Shown: positions 52,117 through 62,057 of the stretch, in pieces
How the letters are laid out: every line of letters begins with the position of its first letter
Position numbering within the stretch: position 1 is the first letter of the stretch
The notes under the pieces: generated by a model
Seen by the model: the letters and a program-made list of their open reading frames with translations, nothing else
Database searches by the model: none
Told to the model about the DNA's origin: nothing
Translations under genes and position numbers: made by a program
From: Pantoea sp. A4
GTDB lineage: Bacteria; Pseudomonadota; Gammaproteobacteria; Enterobacterales; Enterobacteriaceae
Direction of reading: 5' to 3'
Length of the DNA stretch: 64,000 nt
Assembly (NCBI RefSeq): GCF_000295955.2
Contig: NZ_ALXE01000036.1
Coordinates: 80,844 to 144,843, forward strand

Positions 52117-54258
52117 TTGAATATTCTGGCGATCATGGGCGCGCATGGCGTGTTTTACAAAGACGAGCCGCTGCGTGAACTGGGCGCAGCGCTGGAAGTG
52201 CAAGGCTTTCAGCTGATCTACCCGAAAAACAGCGACGATTTACTCAAACTGATTGAGCATAACCCGCGTATTTGCGGCGTGATATTTGACTGGGATGCGC
52301 ACGACAGCCTGCGCTTATGCAGCGCCGTCAATGAACTCAACGAATACCTGCCACTGTATGCTTTTATCAACACCCATTCACAAATGGATGTCAGCCTGAA
52401 TGAAATGCGCATGGCGCTGCATTTCTTCGAATATGCGCTGAACGCAGCCGACGATATTGCGCTGCATATCCGTCAGTACACGGACGATTACCTCGACCAC
52501 ATAACCCCTCCTTTGACCAAAGCGTTGTTTACCTATGTGAAAGAGGGGAAGTACACCTTCTGTACGCCAGGCCATATGGGCGGCACGGCATTTCAAAAAA
52601 GCCCGGTCGGCTGCCTGTTCTATGACTTCTTTGGCGCGAACACGCTTAAAGCAGATATTTCAATCTCAGTGACTGAACTGGGTTCACTGCTGGACCACAC
52701 CGGCCCGCATCTGGAGGCGGAAGAGTATGTTGCTCGTACCTTTGGTGCTGAGCAGAGCTATATGGTGACCAATGGGACGTCAACGGCAAATAAGATCGTC
52801 GGGATGTATGCCGCAGCGGCGGGCAGCACCGTCCTGATTGACCGGAACTGCCATAAGTCACTGACGCATTTGCTGATGATGAGTGACATCACGCCGCTGT
52901 GGCTTAAGCCGACACGTAATGCGCTGGGCATTTTAGGCGGCATTCCAAAATACGAATTTACCCGTGACAGCATCGCGCAAAAAATCGCGACGACGGCCGG
53001 TGCTGGCTGGCCAGTACACGCCGTGATTACTAACTCCACTTACGATGGCCTGCTCTACAACACGCAGTACATCAAAGAAACGCTGGATGTCCCGTCGATC
53101 CATTTCGACTCCGCCTGGGTGCCGTACACCCGCTTCCACCCGATTTATGAAGGCAAAAGCGGCATGAGTGGCGATCGCGTTCCCGGTAAGGTCATCTACG
53201 AAACACAATCTACCCACAAGTTGTTGGCCGCGCTGTCGCAGGCTTCGATGATCCATATTAAAGGGGACTACGATGAGCAGACCTTTAACGAAGCCTACAT
53301 GATGCACACCACCACATCGCCGAACTATGCGATTGTGGCCTCCATTGAAACAGCGGCTGCGATGTTGCGCGGGAATCCGGGTAAGCGGCTGATTAACCGT
53401 TCAGTGGAACGTGCGCTGCATTTCCGTCGTGAGATTCAACGTCTGCGTGAGGAGTCTGACAGTTGGTTCTTTGATATCTGGCAGCCGGAAAAGATTGATC
53501 AAGCGGAGTGCTGGCCAATTCAGCCGGGGGAAGAAGCGTGGCACGGCTTTACCCATGCCGATCGTGATCATATGTACCTCGATCCGATTAAAGTGACGAT
53601 TCTGACGCCAGGCATGAGTGAATTGGGGGTTATGGCGGATGAGGGGATTCCGGCGGCGCTGGTCGCCAAGTACCTCGATCAGCGTGGCATCGTGGTGGAG
53701 AAAACCGGCCCGTATAATCTGCTATTCCTGTTCAGTATTGGCATTGATAAAACCCGTGCGATGAGCGTGCTGCGTGGGCTGACGGAGTTCAAACGCGGTT
53801 ATGATCTCAACCTGCGCGTAAAGAATATGCTGCCTGATCTCTACGCGGAAGATCCCGATTTTTACCGCAATATGCGCATTCAGTCGCTGGCGCAGGGGAT
53901 ACATCAACTGATCCGCAAACACGATCTGCCGCGGTTGATGTTGCAGGCGTTTGATGTCCTGCCGGAAATGAAAATGACGCCGCACAAGGCGTTCCAGCAT
54001 CAGGTGCGTGGCAATGTGGAAACCGTGGATATTTCACAACTGGTGGGGCGCATTTCAGCCAATATGATCCTGCCGTACCCGCCGGGTGTGCCTTTAGTGA
54101 TGCCGGGAGAGATGCTTACCGAGCAGAGCCGACCGGTGCTCGATTTCCTGCTGATGCTCTGCACCATTGGTCGCCATTATCCGGGGTTTGAAACGGATAT
54201 TCACGGTGCGACCTTGACCGAAGAGGGAGAGTATCGGGTGCGGGTGTTGAAGCTTTAA
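52117..54258 (+). CDS. ldcC: Lysine decarboxylase, constitutive type
   Basis: PLP enzyme making cadaverine from lysine. The N-terminal receiver-like wing, the core with the PLP lysine in ETQSTHKLLAALSQ (Lys about 368) and the C-terminal domain are intact. The start is TTG 52117 after GGAGG, giving (M)NILAIMGAHGVFY and 713 residues as in E. coli LdcC. An in-frame ATG at 52036 lies inside the accA terminator and was rejected. Position after accA supports LdcC rather than the acid-induced CadA. Confidence 0.95.
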   Translation: MNILAIMGAHGVFYKDEPLRELGAALEVQGFQLIYPKNSDDLLKLIEHNPRICGVIFDWDAHDSLRLCSAVNELNEYLPLYAFINTHSQMDVSLNEMRMALHFFEYALNAADDIALHIRQYTDDYLDHITPPLTKALFTYVKEGKYTFCTPGHMGGTAFQKSPVGCLFYDFFGANTLKADISISVTELGSLLDHTGPHLEAEEYVARTFGAEQSYMVTNGTSTANKIVGMYAAAAGSTVLIDRNCHKSLTHLLMMSDITPLWLKPTRNALGILGGIPKYEFTRDSIAQKIATTAGAGWPVHAVITNSTYDGLLYNTQYIKETLDVPSIHFDSAWVPYTRFHPIYEGKSGMSGDRVPGKVIYETQSTHKLLAALSQASMIHIKGDYDEQTFNEAYMMHTTTSPNYAIVASIETAAAMLRGNPGKRLINRSVERALHFRREIQRLREESDSWFFDIWQPEKIDQAECWPIQPGEEAWHGFTHADRDHMYLDPIKVTILTPGMSELGVMADEGIPAALVAKYLDQRGIVVEKTGPYNLLFLFSIGIDKTRAMSVLRGLTEFKRGYDLNLRVKNMLPDLYAEDPDFYRNMRIQSLAQGIHQLIRKHDLPRLMLQAFDVLPEMKMTPHKAFQHQVRGNVETVDISQLVGRISANMILPYPPGVPLVMPGEMLTEQSRPVLDFLLMLCTIGRHYPGFETDIHGATLTEEGEYRVRVLKL

Positions 54259-54336
54259 TTTCCGGATTTTCGCCGGTTGCGGCACTGTGCCTTACCTCGT
54301 AGGGTAAGGCACACAATAACCTGTCAGGGAGAATTT

Positions 54337-54726
54337 ATGCTGCAGTTAACCCATGTGCATCACATTGCCATCATCGCTTCCGACTATGCGCGGAGCAAAG
54401 CCTTCTATTGCGATGTGCTTGGCTTCACGCTACTGAATGAGCATTTCCGCGCCGAGCGCAACTCATGGAAGGGCGATTTAGGTTTGCAAGGCGAGTACAT
54501 TATTGAATTGTTCTCTTTTCCCAATCCTCCGGCGCGTGTGAGCCAACCGGAAGCCTGTGGCTTGCGCCATCTGGCGTTTAGTGTGCCCGACGTTGAGCAA
54601 GCCATGCAGCAGCTGGCAGAAAAAGGGGTGGTCTGCGAGCCCATCCGAATTGATGCACTAACGGGCAAAGCCTGTACCTTCTTTGCCGATCCGGACGGTT
54701 TGCCGCTGGAGCTGTATCAGGCGTAA
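54337..54726 (+). CDS. VOC-family metalloprotein (YaeR/GloX-like)
   Basis: A 129-residue glyoxalase/dioxygenase-fold protein matching E. coli YaeR: LTHVHHIAIIASDYARSKAF, ELFSFPNPPARV, GLRHLAFSVPDVEQAM, FFADPDGLPLELYQ. Likely metal ligands are His and Glu in HHIAI, IELFSF, RHLAF and LELYQ. The substrate is not established. ATG 54337 follows GGGAGAA. Confidence 0.9.
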   Translation: MLQLTHVHHIAIIASDYARSKAFYCDVLGFTLLNEHFRAERNSWKGDLGLQGEYIIELFSFPNPPARVSQPEACGLRHLAFSVPDVEQAMQQLAEKGVVCEPIRIDALTGKACTFFADPDGLPLELYQA

Positions 54727-54763
54727 AATAGCGCCGCATTATCCTGTCGCCGTGGAATCCATT

Positions 54764-56056
54764 ATGTTGCAAGCTGTGCCTGAAGACCTGTTTACCCCTG
54801 ATGCCAAATTAGTGGTGGCGTTGAGTGGTGGGCTGGATTCCACCGTGCTACTGCACCTGATGGTGCAATGGCAGCAGCAGCATCCACAGGCTTCACTCCG
54901 CGCGCTACATGTTCATCATGGCTTGAGCGCCAATGCGGACAGCTGGGCGCAACACTGCTTATCACTATGCCAGCAGTGGCAAATTGCCGGTGAAGTGTTG
55001 AAGGTTGAAGTGGATGGTCGTGCGCAGGGGATTGAGGCTGCGGCTCGTCAGGCGCGTTATGCCGCCATGATTGCGGCACTGAATCCCGATGAAACTTTGC
55101 TGACGGCACAGCACCAGGATGACCAGTGTGAAACCCTGCTGCTGGCGCTGAAACGCGGTAGCGGCCCGGCAGGGCTGGCGGCGATGCCACAGCGTATGCT
55201 GCTGGCAGGGCACCCGTTAGTGCGACCTTTACTGGACTGCTCGCGTCAACAGCTGGAAGCCTATGCGGAACAGTGGCAACTGCGCTGGATTGAAGATGAA
55301 AGCAACCAGGACACGCGTTATGACCGTAATTTCCTGCGTCAGTGCATCCTGCCACAGCTACAACAGCGCTGGCCGCAGTTTGCTGCGACAGTCTCTCGTT
55401 CCGCCGCGTTATGCGGTGAACAGGAACAGCTGCTGGATGAGCTGCTAGCAGAGCAACTGGCTGCTTTAATCCAGCCTGATGGCAGCTTGCTGTTTACCTC
55501 GTTGCTGCCGATGAGCGAGGCCCGGCGCAATGCATTACTACGCCGCTGGGTGGCCAGCCAGGGCGGGGAAATGCCCTCGCGGGCGGCATTGTCGCGCATT
55601 ACGCATGAAGTGATGCTGAGCCGTGAAGATGCGCAGCCGCGTTTGCAGCTGGGACGTTATGAAATCCGCCGTTTTCGTCAGCAGTTGTGGTGGCTGCCAT
55701 TACAGCCTTCTTTACGTGATGAGGTGCTGTTCTGGCCGGATCAACGCACGGCTCTGGTTCTGCCATCCGGCCTGGGCTGTTTAGTCACCGGCCAGCAGCC
55801 TGAAATTCGGCGGCCAGAGTCAGATGAAGTAGTCAGCGTGCGCTTTCAGGCACAGGGGCATTTTCATCTGCTCGGACGATCCGGTGGGCGAGAAATGAAA
55901 AAGCTGTGGCAAGAGATGAATATTCCGCCATGGCAACGTGAGAGAGTGCCATTAATTTATTATAACCAGACGCTGATTTGTGCGCCGGGGCTGTTTGTCA
56001 CGCGTGAAGGCGCGGCAAATGCGCTCTCGGGGTGGCAGGCTATCTGGAAAAAATAA
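54764..56056 (+). CDS. tilS: tRNA(Ile)-lysidine synthase
   Basis: Attaches lysine to C34 of the CAU-anticodon tRNA-Ile, so that it reads AUA and carries isoleucine. The PP-loop SGGLDST is at 21-27; further motifs HVHHGLSANADSW, AQHQDDQCETLLLALKRGSG and NFLRQCILP. ATG 54764 gives 430 residues (E. coli 432). Confidence 0.95.
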   Translation: MLQAVPEDLFTPDAKLVVALSGGLDSTVLLHLMVQWQQQHPQASLRALHVHHGLSANADSWAQHCLSLCQQWQIAGEVLKVEVDGRAQGIEAAARQARYAAMIAALNPDETLLTAQHQDDQCETLLLALKRGSGPAGLAAMPQRMLLAGHPLVRPLLDCSRQQLEAYAEQWQLRWIEDESNQDTRYDRNFLRQCILPQLQQRWPQFAATVSRSAALCGEQEQLLDELLAEQLAALIQPDGSLLFTSLLPMSEARRNALLRRWVASQGGEMPSRAALSRITHEVMLSREDAQPRLQLGRYEIRRFRQQLWWLPLQPSLRDEVLFWPDQRTALVLPSGLGCLVTGQQPEIRRPESDEVVSVRFQAQGHFHLLGRSGGREMKKLWQEMNIPPWQRERVPLIYYNQTLICAPGLFVTREGAANALSGWQAIWKK

Positions 56057-56096
56057 CAACTATTTTCCCCTCAGGGGATGTTTTCGCTGGAGAGCA

Positions 56097-56408
56097 ATGA
56101 TGAAACAGTGGTTAGCAGCCGGTTTACTGGCTGTGACGTTACCGGCTTTTGCCGCAGGTGACGCAGGCGCGGGTGCGCAAAAATCAGCAACCTGTCAGGC
56201 TTGTCATGGTGCCAAGGGAAAAAGTGCGCAACCTCTTTACCCGAACCTGGCGGGGCAGAATGCCGCATATCTCGATCGCGCGATCTTGGCCTATCAGAAA
56301 GGTGAACGCAGTGGCGGACAAGCGGAGGTGATGAAAGCCTTTGTTGCGGGATTAAGCGACAGCGACAGGGCTGATCTGGCGGCTTACTATGCAGGATTAA
56401 CGCCGTAG
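56097..56408 (+). CDS. Monohaem class I cytochrome c, periplasmic
   Basis: A 103-residue protein with a signal peptide (1-19, ending PAFA) and one haem site CQACH (Cys33, Cys36, His37). The likely distal ligand is the methionine in AEVMKAF, and the end DRADLAAYYAGL is typical of c553/c4-type domains. It would accept or pass electrons in the periplasm; its partner is unknown. GGAGAG lies before ATG 56097; ATG 56100 is equally possible. E. coli has no gene here, so it is lineage-specific at this locus. Confidence 0.88.
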   Translation: MMKQWLAAGLLAVTLPAFAAGDAGAGAQKSATCQACHGAKGKSAQPLYPNLAGQNAAYLDRAILAYQKGERSGGQAEVMKAFVAGLSDSDRADLAAYYAGLTP

Positions 56409-56412
56409 GAGG

Positions 56413-56437
56413 CGGATGGCAGCCAGGCTACCATCCG
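56413..56437. terminator. Hairpin between convergent cytochrome c and rof genes
   Basis: Stem CGGATGG / CCATCCG, then one mismatch and AGC / GCT. No T run; terminator role inferred from position. Confidence 0.45.
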
Positions 56438-56448
56438 TAGGGAGAGGA

Positions 56449-56709
56449 TTATTCTTCGCTGACAATAACGGTGCCTAACTCAGGATGGCTGAAGCTGGCA
56501 ATGTGATCGAGACGTAACTCGCGGATTTCACCGGAAAGCTCGATAGCGAGATACTCTACGTTTTTACGTGAGTGGATATCCTTAGCCTTCGCGCTTAGCG
56601 TTTCACCATCTTTCAGTTTCAGCTCTATCGACCAGTGTTTTATGCAGGCGAGTTCCAGATTGTCATAATCGTCGCAGTTGATGGGTTTATAAGCTTCATT
56701 CGTCAACAT
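56449..56709 (-). CDS. rof: Rho-binding antiterminator Rof
   Basis: Small acidic protein that binds and inhibits the Rho terminator factor. The 86 residues include the family blocks YKPINCDDYDNLELAC, SRKNVEYL and IRELRLDHIASFSHPE. In E. coli it lies behind yaeP, which I do not find here. Confidence 0.93.
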   Translation of the reverse strand: MLTNEAYKPINCDDYDNLELACIKHWSIELKLKDGETLSAKAKDIHSRKNVEYLAIELSGEIRELRLDHIASFSHPELGTVIVSEE

Positions 56710-57067
56710 AGTCGCTCACCTATAAGTTTGCAGTGCGGGTTCCCTGAAAAATGAGTTTAGCGCAGAATTTGCCGCTGGATCATCCGTTTCGCTGTGCGTG
56801 CCCCAGAGATTTGGCATGGCAGATTCTTATTGCTGCCAAACCTGTCATGATGAGTCTGTGTTTGCACATGCACCTCCTCAGCAGAGTGTCATTACTCTGG
56901 TTGATTTGCGACTATATCACAGGGATATGCGAATAATCAGCCTGTCCAGGGGGGATTCGGGTGGCTAAAATCCGGGAAAGTGACAGATTTCACGCAGTTA
57001 CTGAAATTTCTGCCCCGCACGCAACGTTAAGTCAGGCGTGCTGAAACCAGGGCCAAGTGGAGACAAT
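56710..57067. other. 358-base gap between divergent rof and arfB
   Basis: No gene seen. It holds the rof leader with two short inverted repeats: TTTGGCA...TGCCAAA at about 56810-56840 and CAGAGT-GTCATT-ACTCTG at 56882-56899. A 61-codon plus-strand frame at 56751 has no ribosome site. Confidence 0.5.
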
Positions 57068-57478
57068 ATGTTAGTAGTATCACGTCAGGTATCACTGCCC
57101 GACCAGGAAATAGAACTGACCGCCATTCGCGCACAGGGTGCCGGGGGACAACACGTCAATAAAACCAGTACCGCCATTCATTTACGCTTCGATATTGCCG
57201 CGTCGTCACTGCCGCAGTTTTATAAAGAAAGATTGCTGGCAGCCAGCCATCACTTAATCACACCAGACGGTATTGTGATTATTAAAGCGCAGGAGTACCG
57301 CAGTCAGGAGATGAACCGCGAAGCTGCGGTGCAACGCTTGCTGAATTTGATTCGCGAATTGACGGTGGTGGAGAAAGTTCGGCGGGCCACGCGGCCAACC
57401 AGAGCGTCAAAAGAACGCCGGTTAGAAGGGAAGGCGCAACGTAGCCAGACCAAATCGCTACGCGGCAAAGTGCGGTAA
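57068..57478 (+). CDS. arfB: Alternative ribosome-rescue factor B (peptidyl-tRNA hydrolase)
   Basis: Releases nascent chains from ribosomes stalled without a stop codon. The GGQ catalytic motif is at 26-28 in [16 protein letters not shown]; the basic C-terminal tail ([14 protein letters not shown]) reaches into the mRNA channel in the family. ATG 57068 after GGAG gives 136 residues. In E. coli nlpE follows; here it is absent and arfB meets proS tail to tail. Confidence 0.95.
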   Translation: MLVVSRQVSLPDQEIELTAIRAQGAGGQHVNKTSTAIHLRFDIAASSLPQFYKERLLAASHHLITPDGIVIIKAQEYRSQEMNREAAVQRLLNLIRELTVVEKVRRATRPTRASKERRLEGKAQRSQTKSLRGKVR

Positions 57479-57503
57479 AAAAAGCCCCTGCGTTGGCAGG
57501 GGC
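57477..57503 (-). terminator. Rho-independent terminator of proS
   Basis: On the minus strand stem GCCCCTGC / GCAGGGGC with a four-base loop, followed by seven T. It overlaps the arfB stop codon. Confidence 0.88.
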
Positions 57504-57510
57504 GAGATCA

Positions 57511-59229
57511 TTACTTGTTCAGTGCGGTAGCGAGGAACTCAACCACCTGATCGCGTTTGATCATCTCTTTTTCGCTGGCGCGACGAGACTTGTACTCAAT
57601 GTCGTCATTGTCGAGGTTACGATCGCCAATCACGATGGTATGCGGTACGCCAATCAGTTCCATATCAGCGAACATCACACCTGGACGCTCTTTGCGGTCA
57701 TCCAGAATGACGTCAATACCACGAGCACGCAGCGCGTTATACAGCTCTTCCGCGACTTCTTTCACACGGAAAGATTTCTGCATATTCATCGGCAGAATCG
57801 CAACTTCAAATGGCGCCAATGCAGCAGGCCAGATGATGCCACGCTCATCGTTGTTTTGCTCGATGGCTGCGGCAACGACACGGGTAATACCGATACCGTA
57901 GCAGCCCATGGTCATGATCTGATTACGACCATCTTCACCCTGAACGGCGGCTTTCATCGCTTCGGAGTATTTGGTGCCAAGCTGGAAAATATGGCCCACT
58001 TCGATGCCACGTTTGATTTGCAGCGTGCCTTTGCCATCTGGGCTTGGATCACCTTCCACCACGTTACGAATATCTTCAACGCGGGCTTCTGGTAAATCAC
58101 GTGCCCAGTTGATGCCAGCGAAGTGCTGACCATCAATGTTGGCACCGGCAGAGAAATCACTCATTTTTGCTACGGTACGGTCAGCAATCACTGGCATGTT
58201 CAGGCCAACCGGGCCGATCGAGCCAAAGCCTGCGCCCACAGCAGCACGGATTTCCGCTTCGCCGCCCATCTCTAATGGTGCCGCGACCAGATCCAGATGT
58301 TCAGCTTTGATTTCGTTGAGTTCGTGATCGCCACGAACCAGCAGGGCCACCAGCGCATGACCGCTCTCTGCGGCACCTTTCACAATCAGGGTTTTTACCG
58401 TTTTCTCGATCGGTACCTGATGCTGTTCAACCAGCTCAGCGATGGTTTTGGCGTTTGGCGTGGCGAACTGGGTCATCGGCTGTGTCGCTGCCGGACGTTC
58501 ACCGGCAGGTGCCAGCGCTTCTGCTTTTTCGATATTGGCCGCGTAATCCGATTCGCTGGAGAAGATCACATCATCTTCACCGCTCTGTGCCAGCACCTGG
58601 AATTCATGTGAGCCGCTACCGCCAATTGAACCGGTATCCGCCTGTACGGCACGGAAATCGAGGCCCATACGGGTAAAGGCCTGGCTGTAAGCGCGGTACA
58701 TCGCATCATAGGTTTCCTGCAGCGATTCCTGCGAGGTATGGAACGAGTAAGCATCTTTCATGATGAATTCACGTGAACGCATCACGCCGAAACGTGGGCG
58801 GATTTCGTCACGGAACTTGGTCTGAATCTGATAGACGTTCAACGGCAACTGTTTGTATGAGCTCAGCTCATTACGAATCAGGTCGGTGACCACTTCTTCA
58901 TGGGTTGGACCGAGAACAAACGGGCGATCGTGACGGTCGGTAATACGCAGCAGCTCAGGGCCATACTGCTCCCAGCGGCCACTTTCCTGCCACAGATCGG
59001 CGGGTTGCACCACAGGCATGGAGATCTCAATCGCGCCGGCATTGTCCATCTCTTCGCGCACGATGTTTTCGACTTTTTTCAGTACGCGCAAGCCGGTTGG
59101 CAGCCAGGTATAAAGCCCTGAGGCAAGTTTACGGATCATCCCGGCGCGCAGCATCAGCTGATGGCTGGTCACTTCGGCATCGGACGGCGTCTCTTTTAAG
59201 GTAGAGAGCAGATATTGAGTAGTACGCAT
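57511..59229 (-). CDS. proS: Prolyl-tRNA synthetase, bacterial type
   Basis: Class II synthetase charging tRNA-Pro. Class II motifs include [30 protein letters not shown] and [13 protein letters not shown]. The editing (INS) domain that clears Ala-tRNA-Pro lies between motifs 2 and 3 (about 225-390). Length 572 equals E. coli. Confidence 0.97.
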   Translation of the reverse strand: MRTTQYLLSTLKETPSDAEVTSHQLMLRAGMIRKLASGLYTWLPTGLRVLKKVENIVREEMDNAGAIEISMPVVQPADLWQESGRWEQYGPELLRITDRHDRPFVLGPTHEEVVTDLIRNELSSYKQLPLNVYQIQTKFRDEIRPRFGVMRSREFIMKDAYSFHTSQESLQETYDAMYRAYSQAFTRMGLDFRAVQADTGSIGGSGSHEFQVLAQSGEDDVIFSSESDYAANIEKAEALAPAGERPAATQPMTQFATPNAKTIAELVEQHQVPIEKTVKTLIVKGAAESGHALVALLVRGDHELNEIKAEHLDLVAAPLEMGGEAEIRAAVGAGFGSIGPVGLNMPVIADRTVAKMSDFSAGANIDGQHFAGINWARDLPEARVEDIRNVVEGDPSPDGKGTLQIKRGIEVGHIFQLGTKYSEAMKAAVQGEDGRNQIMTMGCYGIGITRVVAAAIEQNNDERGIIWPAALAPFEVAILPMNMQKSFRVKEVAEELYNALRARGIDVILDDRKERPGVMFADMELIGVPHTIVIGDRNLDNDDIEYKSRRASEKEMIKRDQVVEFLATALNK

Positions 59230-59320
59230 TGATTAAGATTCCAGATAAACGGAAAGTCCGCACGATAAAATTTGCTGGCGGCTAGTGTACCAGCGACCTC
59301 ACGCACCCAAAAGCGGGTTT

Positions 59321-60028
59321 TTAACGTGGGTCCAGTGCAATCACTTCAGTGCCATAACTATCGACACGCCAGCGGACGTTGAAATCCAGTAGCCAGACGG
59401 CATATTCCCGACTTTCGCTCTCTGCTTTGCGGTAAGCAGGGCGCGGGTCCTGTGCCAGAACCTGAGCAATAAAGCGTTCAAGATGGGGATAGCGCTGCTG
59501 CTGTTGTGCCAGTTGTTGCTGTGCTTCGGGGCTAAACCTGACCGCCATACTGGCTTCTGGTGCATGCTGCGCGAAGCCTGCCTGCGCATCGGGTACGGAT
59601 TCGGCAAACGGCAGATAGGGTTTGATATCCACTACCGGGGTGCCATCGACCAAATCGAGGCTACCTAGCTCCAGAATCACCTGCTGCTTATCACAGCGAA
59701 TGCCTTTAAGTTCCACCAGCGACATGCCAATAGGATTGGGACGGAAAGTGGAACGGGTAGCAAATACCCCCATGCGCGCATTACCACCAAGGCGCGGTGG
59801 GCGCACCGTGGGTCGCCATCCGCCTTCCATGGTTTGATGAAAGACAAACAGCACCCACAGATGACTAAAGCCTTCCAGGCCACGAACCGCTTCCGGCTGG
59901 TTATAAGGCGGCAGCAAGTGCAACTCGCCGCCTCCATCCTGAATCAGACCCGGCTGGCGCGGTACGGCAAATTTCTCTTTCCACGGTGAGTGAATAGTGC
60001 CAATCGGGGCAAAGCTAAATTCACTCAT
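59321..60028 (-). CDS. trmO: tRNA-Thr (adenine37-N6)-methyltransferase TrmO
   Basis: Methylates t6A37 to m6t6A in tRNA-Thr. UPF0066 core: FAPIGTIHSPWKEKFAVPRQ, RLGGNARMGVFATRSTFRPN, LDLVDGTPVVDIKPYLPF. ATG 60028 overlaps the rcsF stop (ATGA) and gives 235 residues, the E. coli length. Confidence 0.95.
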   Translation of the reverse strand: MSEFSFAPIGTIHSPWKEKFAVPRQPGLIQDGGGELHLLPPYNQPEAVRGLEGFSHLWVLFVFHQTMEGGWRPTVRPPRLGGNARMGVFATRSTFRPNPIGMSLVELKGIRCDKQQVILELGSLDLVDGTPVVDIKPYLPFAESVPDAQAGFAQHAPEASMAVRFSPEAQQQLAQQQQRYPHLERFIAQVLAQDPRPAYRKAESESREYAVWLLDFNVRWRVDSYGTEVIALDPR

Positions 60029-60423
60029 TGATCGGTAACTTGCAGCGCCGAACCCTGACATACGGCAGCGCGATAGCAACCCGCTGTGGTCGTGACGATT
60101 TCGCACTTGTGCAGCAGCACCGCATTGGCTTTCAGATTAGAGGCTTTAATCTGCATACGTTTACGTGCTGTCGCAATGTTCGGAGGGGAATCCTGGGTGC
60201 TGGACTGGCAATCGTCACCGGAGACTTCACCCAGATCGCGGAATGGCTTACTGACCAAATCGGTGGCATCGGTGTAGATTTTCACCGGGGCTGGGCGAGG
60301 TGCGGGTTTGCGTGCAGGCTCACTGCTGTGTTGTGAGGCAGGAGTAGCGCTGCTTATGGGGTGATATTCATGAACACACCCTGTCAGCAATAACGCTAAC
60401 AAGCAGAGCGGGATAAAACGCAT
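60025..60423 (-). CDS. rcsF: Outer-membrane stress-sensing lipoprotein RcsF
   Basis: Signals envelope and LPS damage to the Rcs phosphorelay. Lipobox LLTGC makes Cys16 the lipidated residue; a proline-rich linker (RKPAPRPAPVK) follows, then the folded domain with four cysteines (GDDCQS, HKCEI, GCYRAAVC) that form two disulphides in the family. ATG 60423 after GAGGAAG gives 132 residues. BamA, which threads RcsF in E. coli, is encoded at 40319. Confidence 0.95.
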   Translation of the reverse strand: MRFIPLCLLALLLTGCVHEYHPISSATPASQHSSEPARKPAPRPAPVKIYTDATDLVSKPFRDLGEVSGDDCQSSTQDSPPNIATARKRMQIKASNLKANAVLLHKCEIVTTTAGCYRAAVCQGSALQVTDQ

Positions 60424-60509
60424 GGCGACTTCCTCAGTTTTTAAAAGTGCGGGTATTGAAGCAAGGAGTAGGAAAAATAACAAGTGAGGGGGGCATGCAG
60501 ATAAAAGAA

Positions 60510-60529
60510 AGGGCGGTAATCACCGCCCT
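60510..60529 (-). terminator. Terminator of metNIQ
   Basis: Minus-strand stem AGGGCGGT / ACCGCCCT, loop GATT, followed by TTCTTTT. Confidence 0.8.
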
Positions 60530-60555
60530 GGGAAGAACCAGTAAAAGCGGGGGGA

Positions 60556-61371
60556 TTACCAGCCTTTTACTGCACCGCCGTTGAAGATTTTGTTCGCGGC
60601 TTCGGCCACTTCGTCAGACTGATAGGCCTCAACGAATTTCTTCACGTTCTCTGCGTCTTTGTTATCTTCACGTGCGACGATCAGGTTGACGTAAGGTGAG
60701 TCCTTACCTTCGACAAAGATACCGTCTTTCGCTGGTGTCAGACCAATCTGGCTGGCGTAGGTGGTGTTGATGACCGCCAGGGCAATTTGTTGATCGTCCA
60801 GTGAACGTGGCAGCTGTGGTGCTTCCAGCTCAACGATTTTCAGGTGTTTAGGGTTATCAGTGATATCCAGTGAGGTTGGCAGAAGGCCTACGCCATCTTT
60901 CAGCTTGATTAAGCCCTCTTTTTCCAGCAGCAGCAGTGAACGGCCGAGGTTAGTTGGATCGTTCGGGATAGCAATCTGTGCGCCGTCTTGCAGCTCATTC
61001 AGTGATTTGATTTTTTTCGAGTAACCGGCAATTGGATAAACGAAGGTGTTGCCGACTGGCACCAGTTTATAGCCACGATCTTTGATCTGCTGATCCAGGT
61101 AAGGTTTGTGCTGGAAAGCATTCACATCGATATCGCCTTTGCTCAGCGCTTCGTTTGGCAGGACGTAATCGCTGAAGGTCACCAGCTCGACATCCAGACC
61201 ATACTTCTCTTTAGCGACTTTCTGTGCTGCTTCAGCAACCTGCTGTTCCGCACCCACAATCACACCCACTTTAATGTGGTTTTGATCTTTTTGTTTTTGA
61301 TCGCAACCTGCCAGCGCCACAACGCCAATCAGTGCACCCACAGCGGCAAACTTTTTAAAATTGAAAGACAT
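60556..61371 (-). CDS. metQ: Methionine-binding lipoprotein MetQ
   Basis: Binds D- and L-methionine for the MetNI importer. Lipobox VVALAGC (Cys23), then KVGVIVGAEQQVAEAAQKVA and the NlpA family core. Length 271 equals E. coli. It is the last gene of metNIQ, 32 bases after metI. Confidence 0.96.
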   Translation of the reverse strand: MSFNFKKFAAVGALIGVVALAGCDQKQKDQNHIKVGVIVGAEQQVAEAAQKVAKEKYGLDVELVTFSDYVLPNEALSKGDIDVNAFQHKPYLDQQIKDRGYKLVPVGNTFVYPIAGYSKKIKSLNELQDGAQIAIPNDPTNLGRSLLLLEKEGLIKLKDGVGLLPTSLDITDNPKHLKIVELEAPQLPRSLDDQQIALAVINTTYASQIGLTPAKDGIFVEGKDSPYVNLIVAREDNKDAENVKKFVEAYQSDEVAEAANKIFNGGAVKGW

Positions 61372-61403
61372 AATTTATCCTTAAAGGAAATAAAGGCTGT
61401 TGC

Positions 61404-62057
61404 TTATTTATGGGACACTGCACGCACAATGCGGTCGCCACCGAGTTGAATTAAATACACCAGAACCACCAGTAACACTAATACCGTATTCATGACTGTG
61501 GCGTTATAACCGATATAACCGTACTGATAGCCAATCTGACCCAGACCACCAGCACCTACGGCACCGCCCATGGCGGAGTAACCCACTAAGGTAATCAAGG
61601 TAATTGTAGCGGCGTTTATCAGCCCTGGCATCGCTTCTGGCAGCAGCACTTTGCGGATGATCTGCATTGGCGTTGCGCCCATTGCGCGGGAGGCCTCAAT
61701 TAAACCGGTAGGCAGTTCCAGCAGGGCGTTTTCTACCATACGGGCAATAAAGGGTGCAGCACCGACAGTTAAAGGAACAATCGCTGCTTGCAGGCCAATA
61801 GATGTACCGACAATTGCGCGTGTAAATGGAATCATCCACACCAGTAAGATGATGAACGGAATCGAACGGAAGATGTTGACCGCTGCTGAGGTAAAACGAT
61901 ACAGCGCCGGGTTAGCCAGAATCTGGCCTGGACGGGTGACGTATAACATCACGCCGACTGGCAGACCGAGGACAAAACCGAAAAAACCGGAGACAAACGT
62001 CATCATCAGGGTTTCCCAGATGCCGCGTCCCATTAACCACATCATCGCTTCAGACAT
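61404..62057 (-). CDS. metI: Methionine ABC transporter permease MetI
   Basis: Inner-membrane permease of about five helices with the coupling motif [23 protein letters not shown] 62057 gives 217 residues (E. coli 217); an upstream ATG would add five. It overlaps the metN stop by eight bases. Confidence 0.96.
   Translation of the reverse strand: MSEAMMWLMGRGIWETLMMTFVSGFFGFVLGLPVGVMLYVTRPGQILANPALYRFTSAAVNIFRSIPFIILLVWMIPFTRAIVGTSIGLQAAIVPLTVGAAPFIARMVENALLELPTGLIEASRAMGATPMQIIRKVLLPEAMPGLINAATITLITLVGYSAMGGAVGAGGLGQIGYQYGYIGYNATVMNTVLVLLVVLVYLIQLGGDRIVRAVSHK

Noticed and set aside
56751..56936. 61-codon plus-strand frame in the rof-arfB gap
   Set aside because: No ribosome site, cysteine- and methionine-rich random-looking product, no relation to YaeP.
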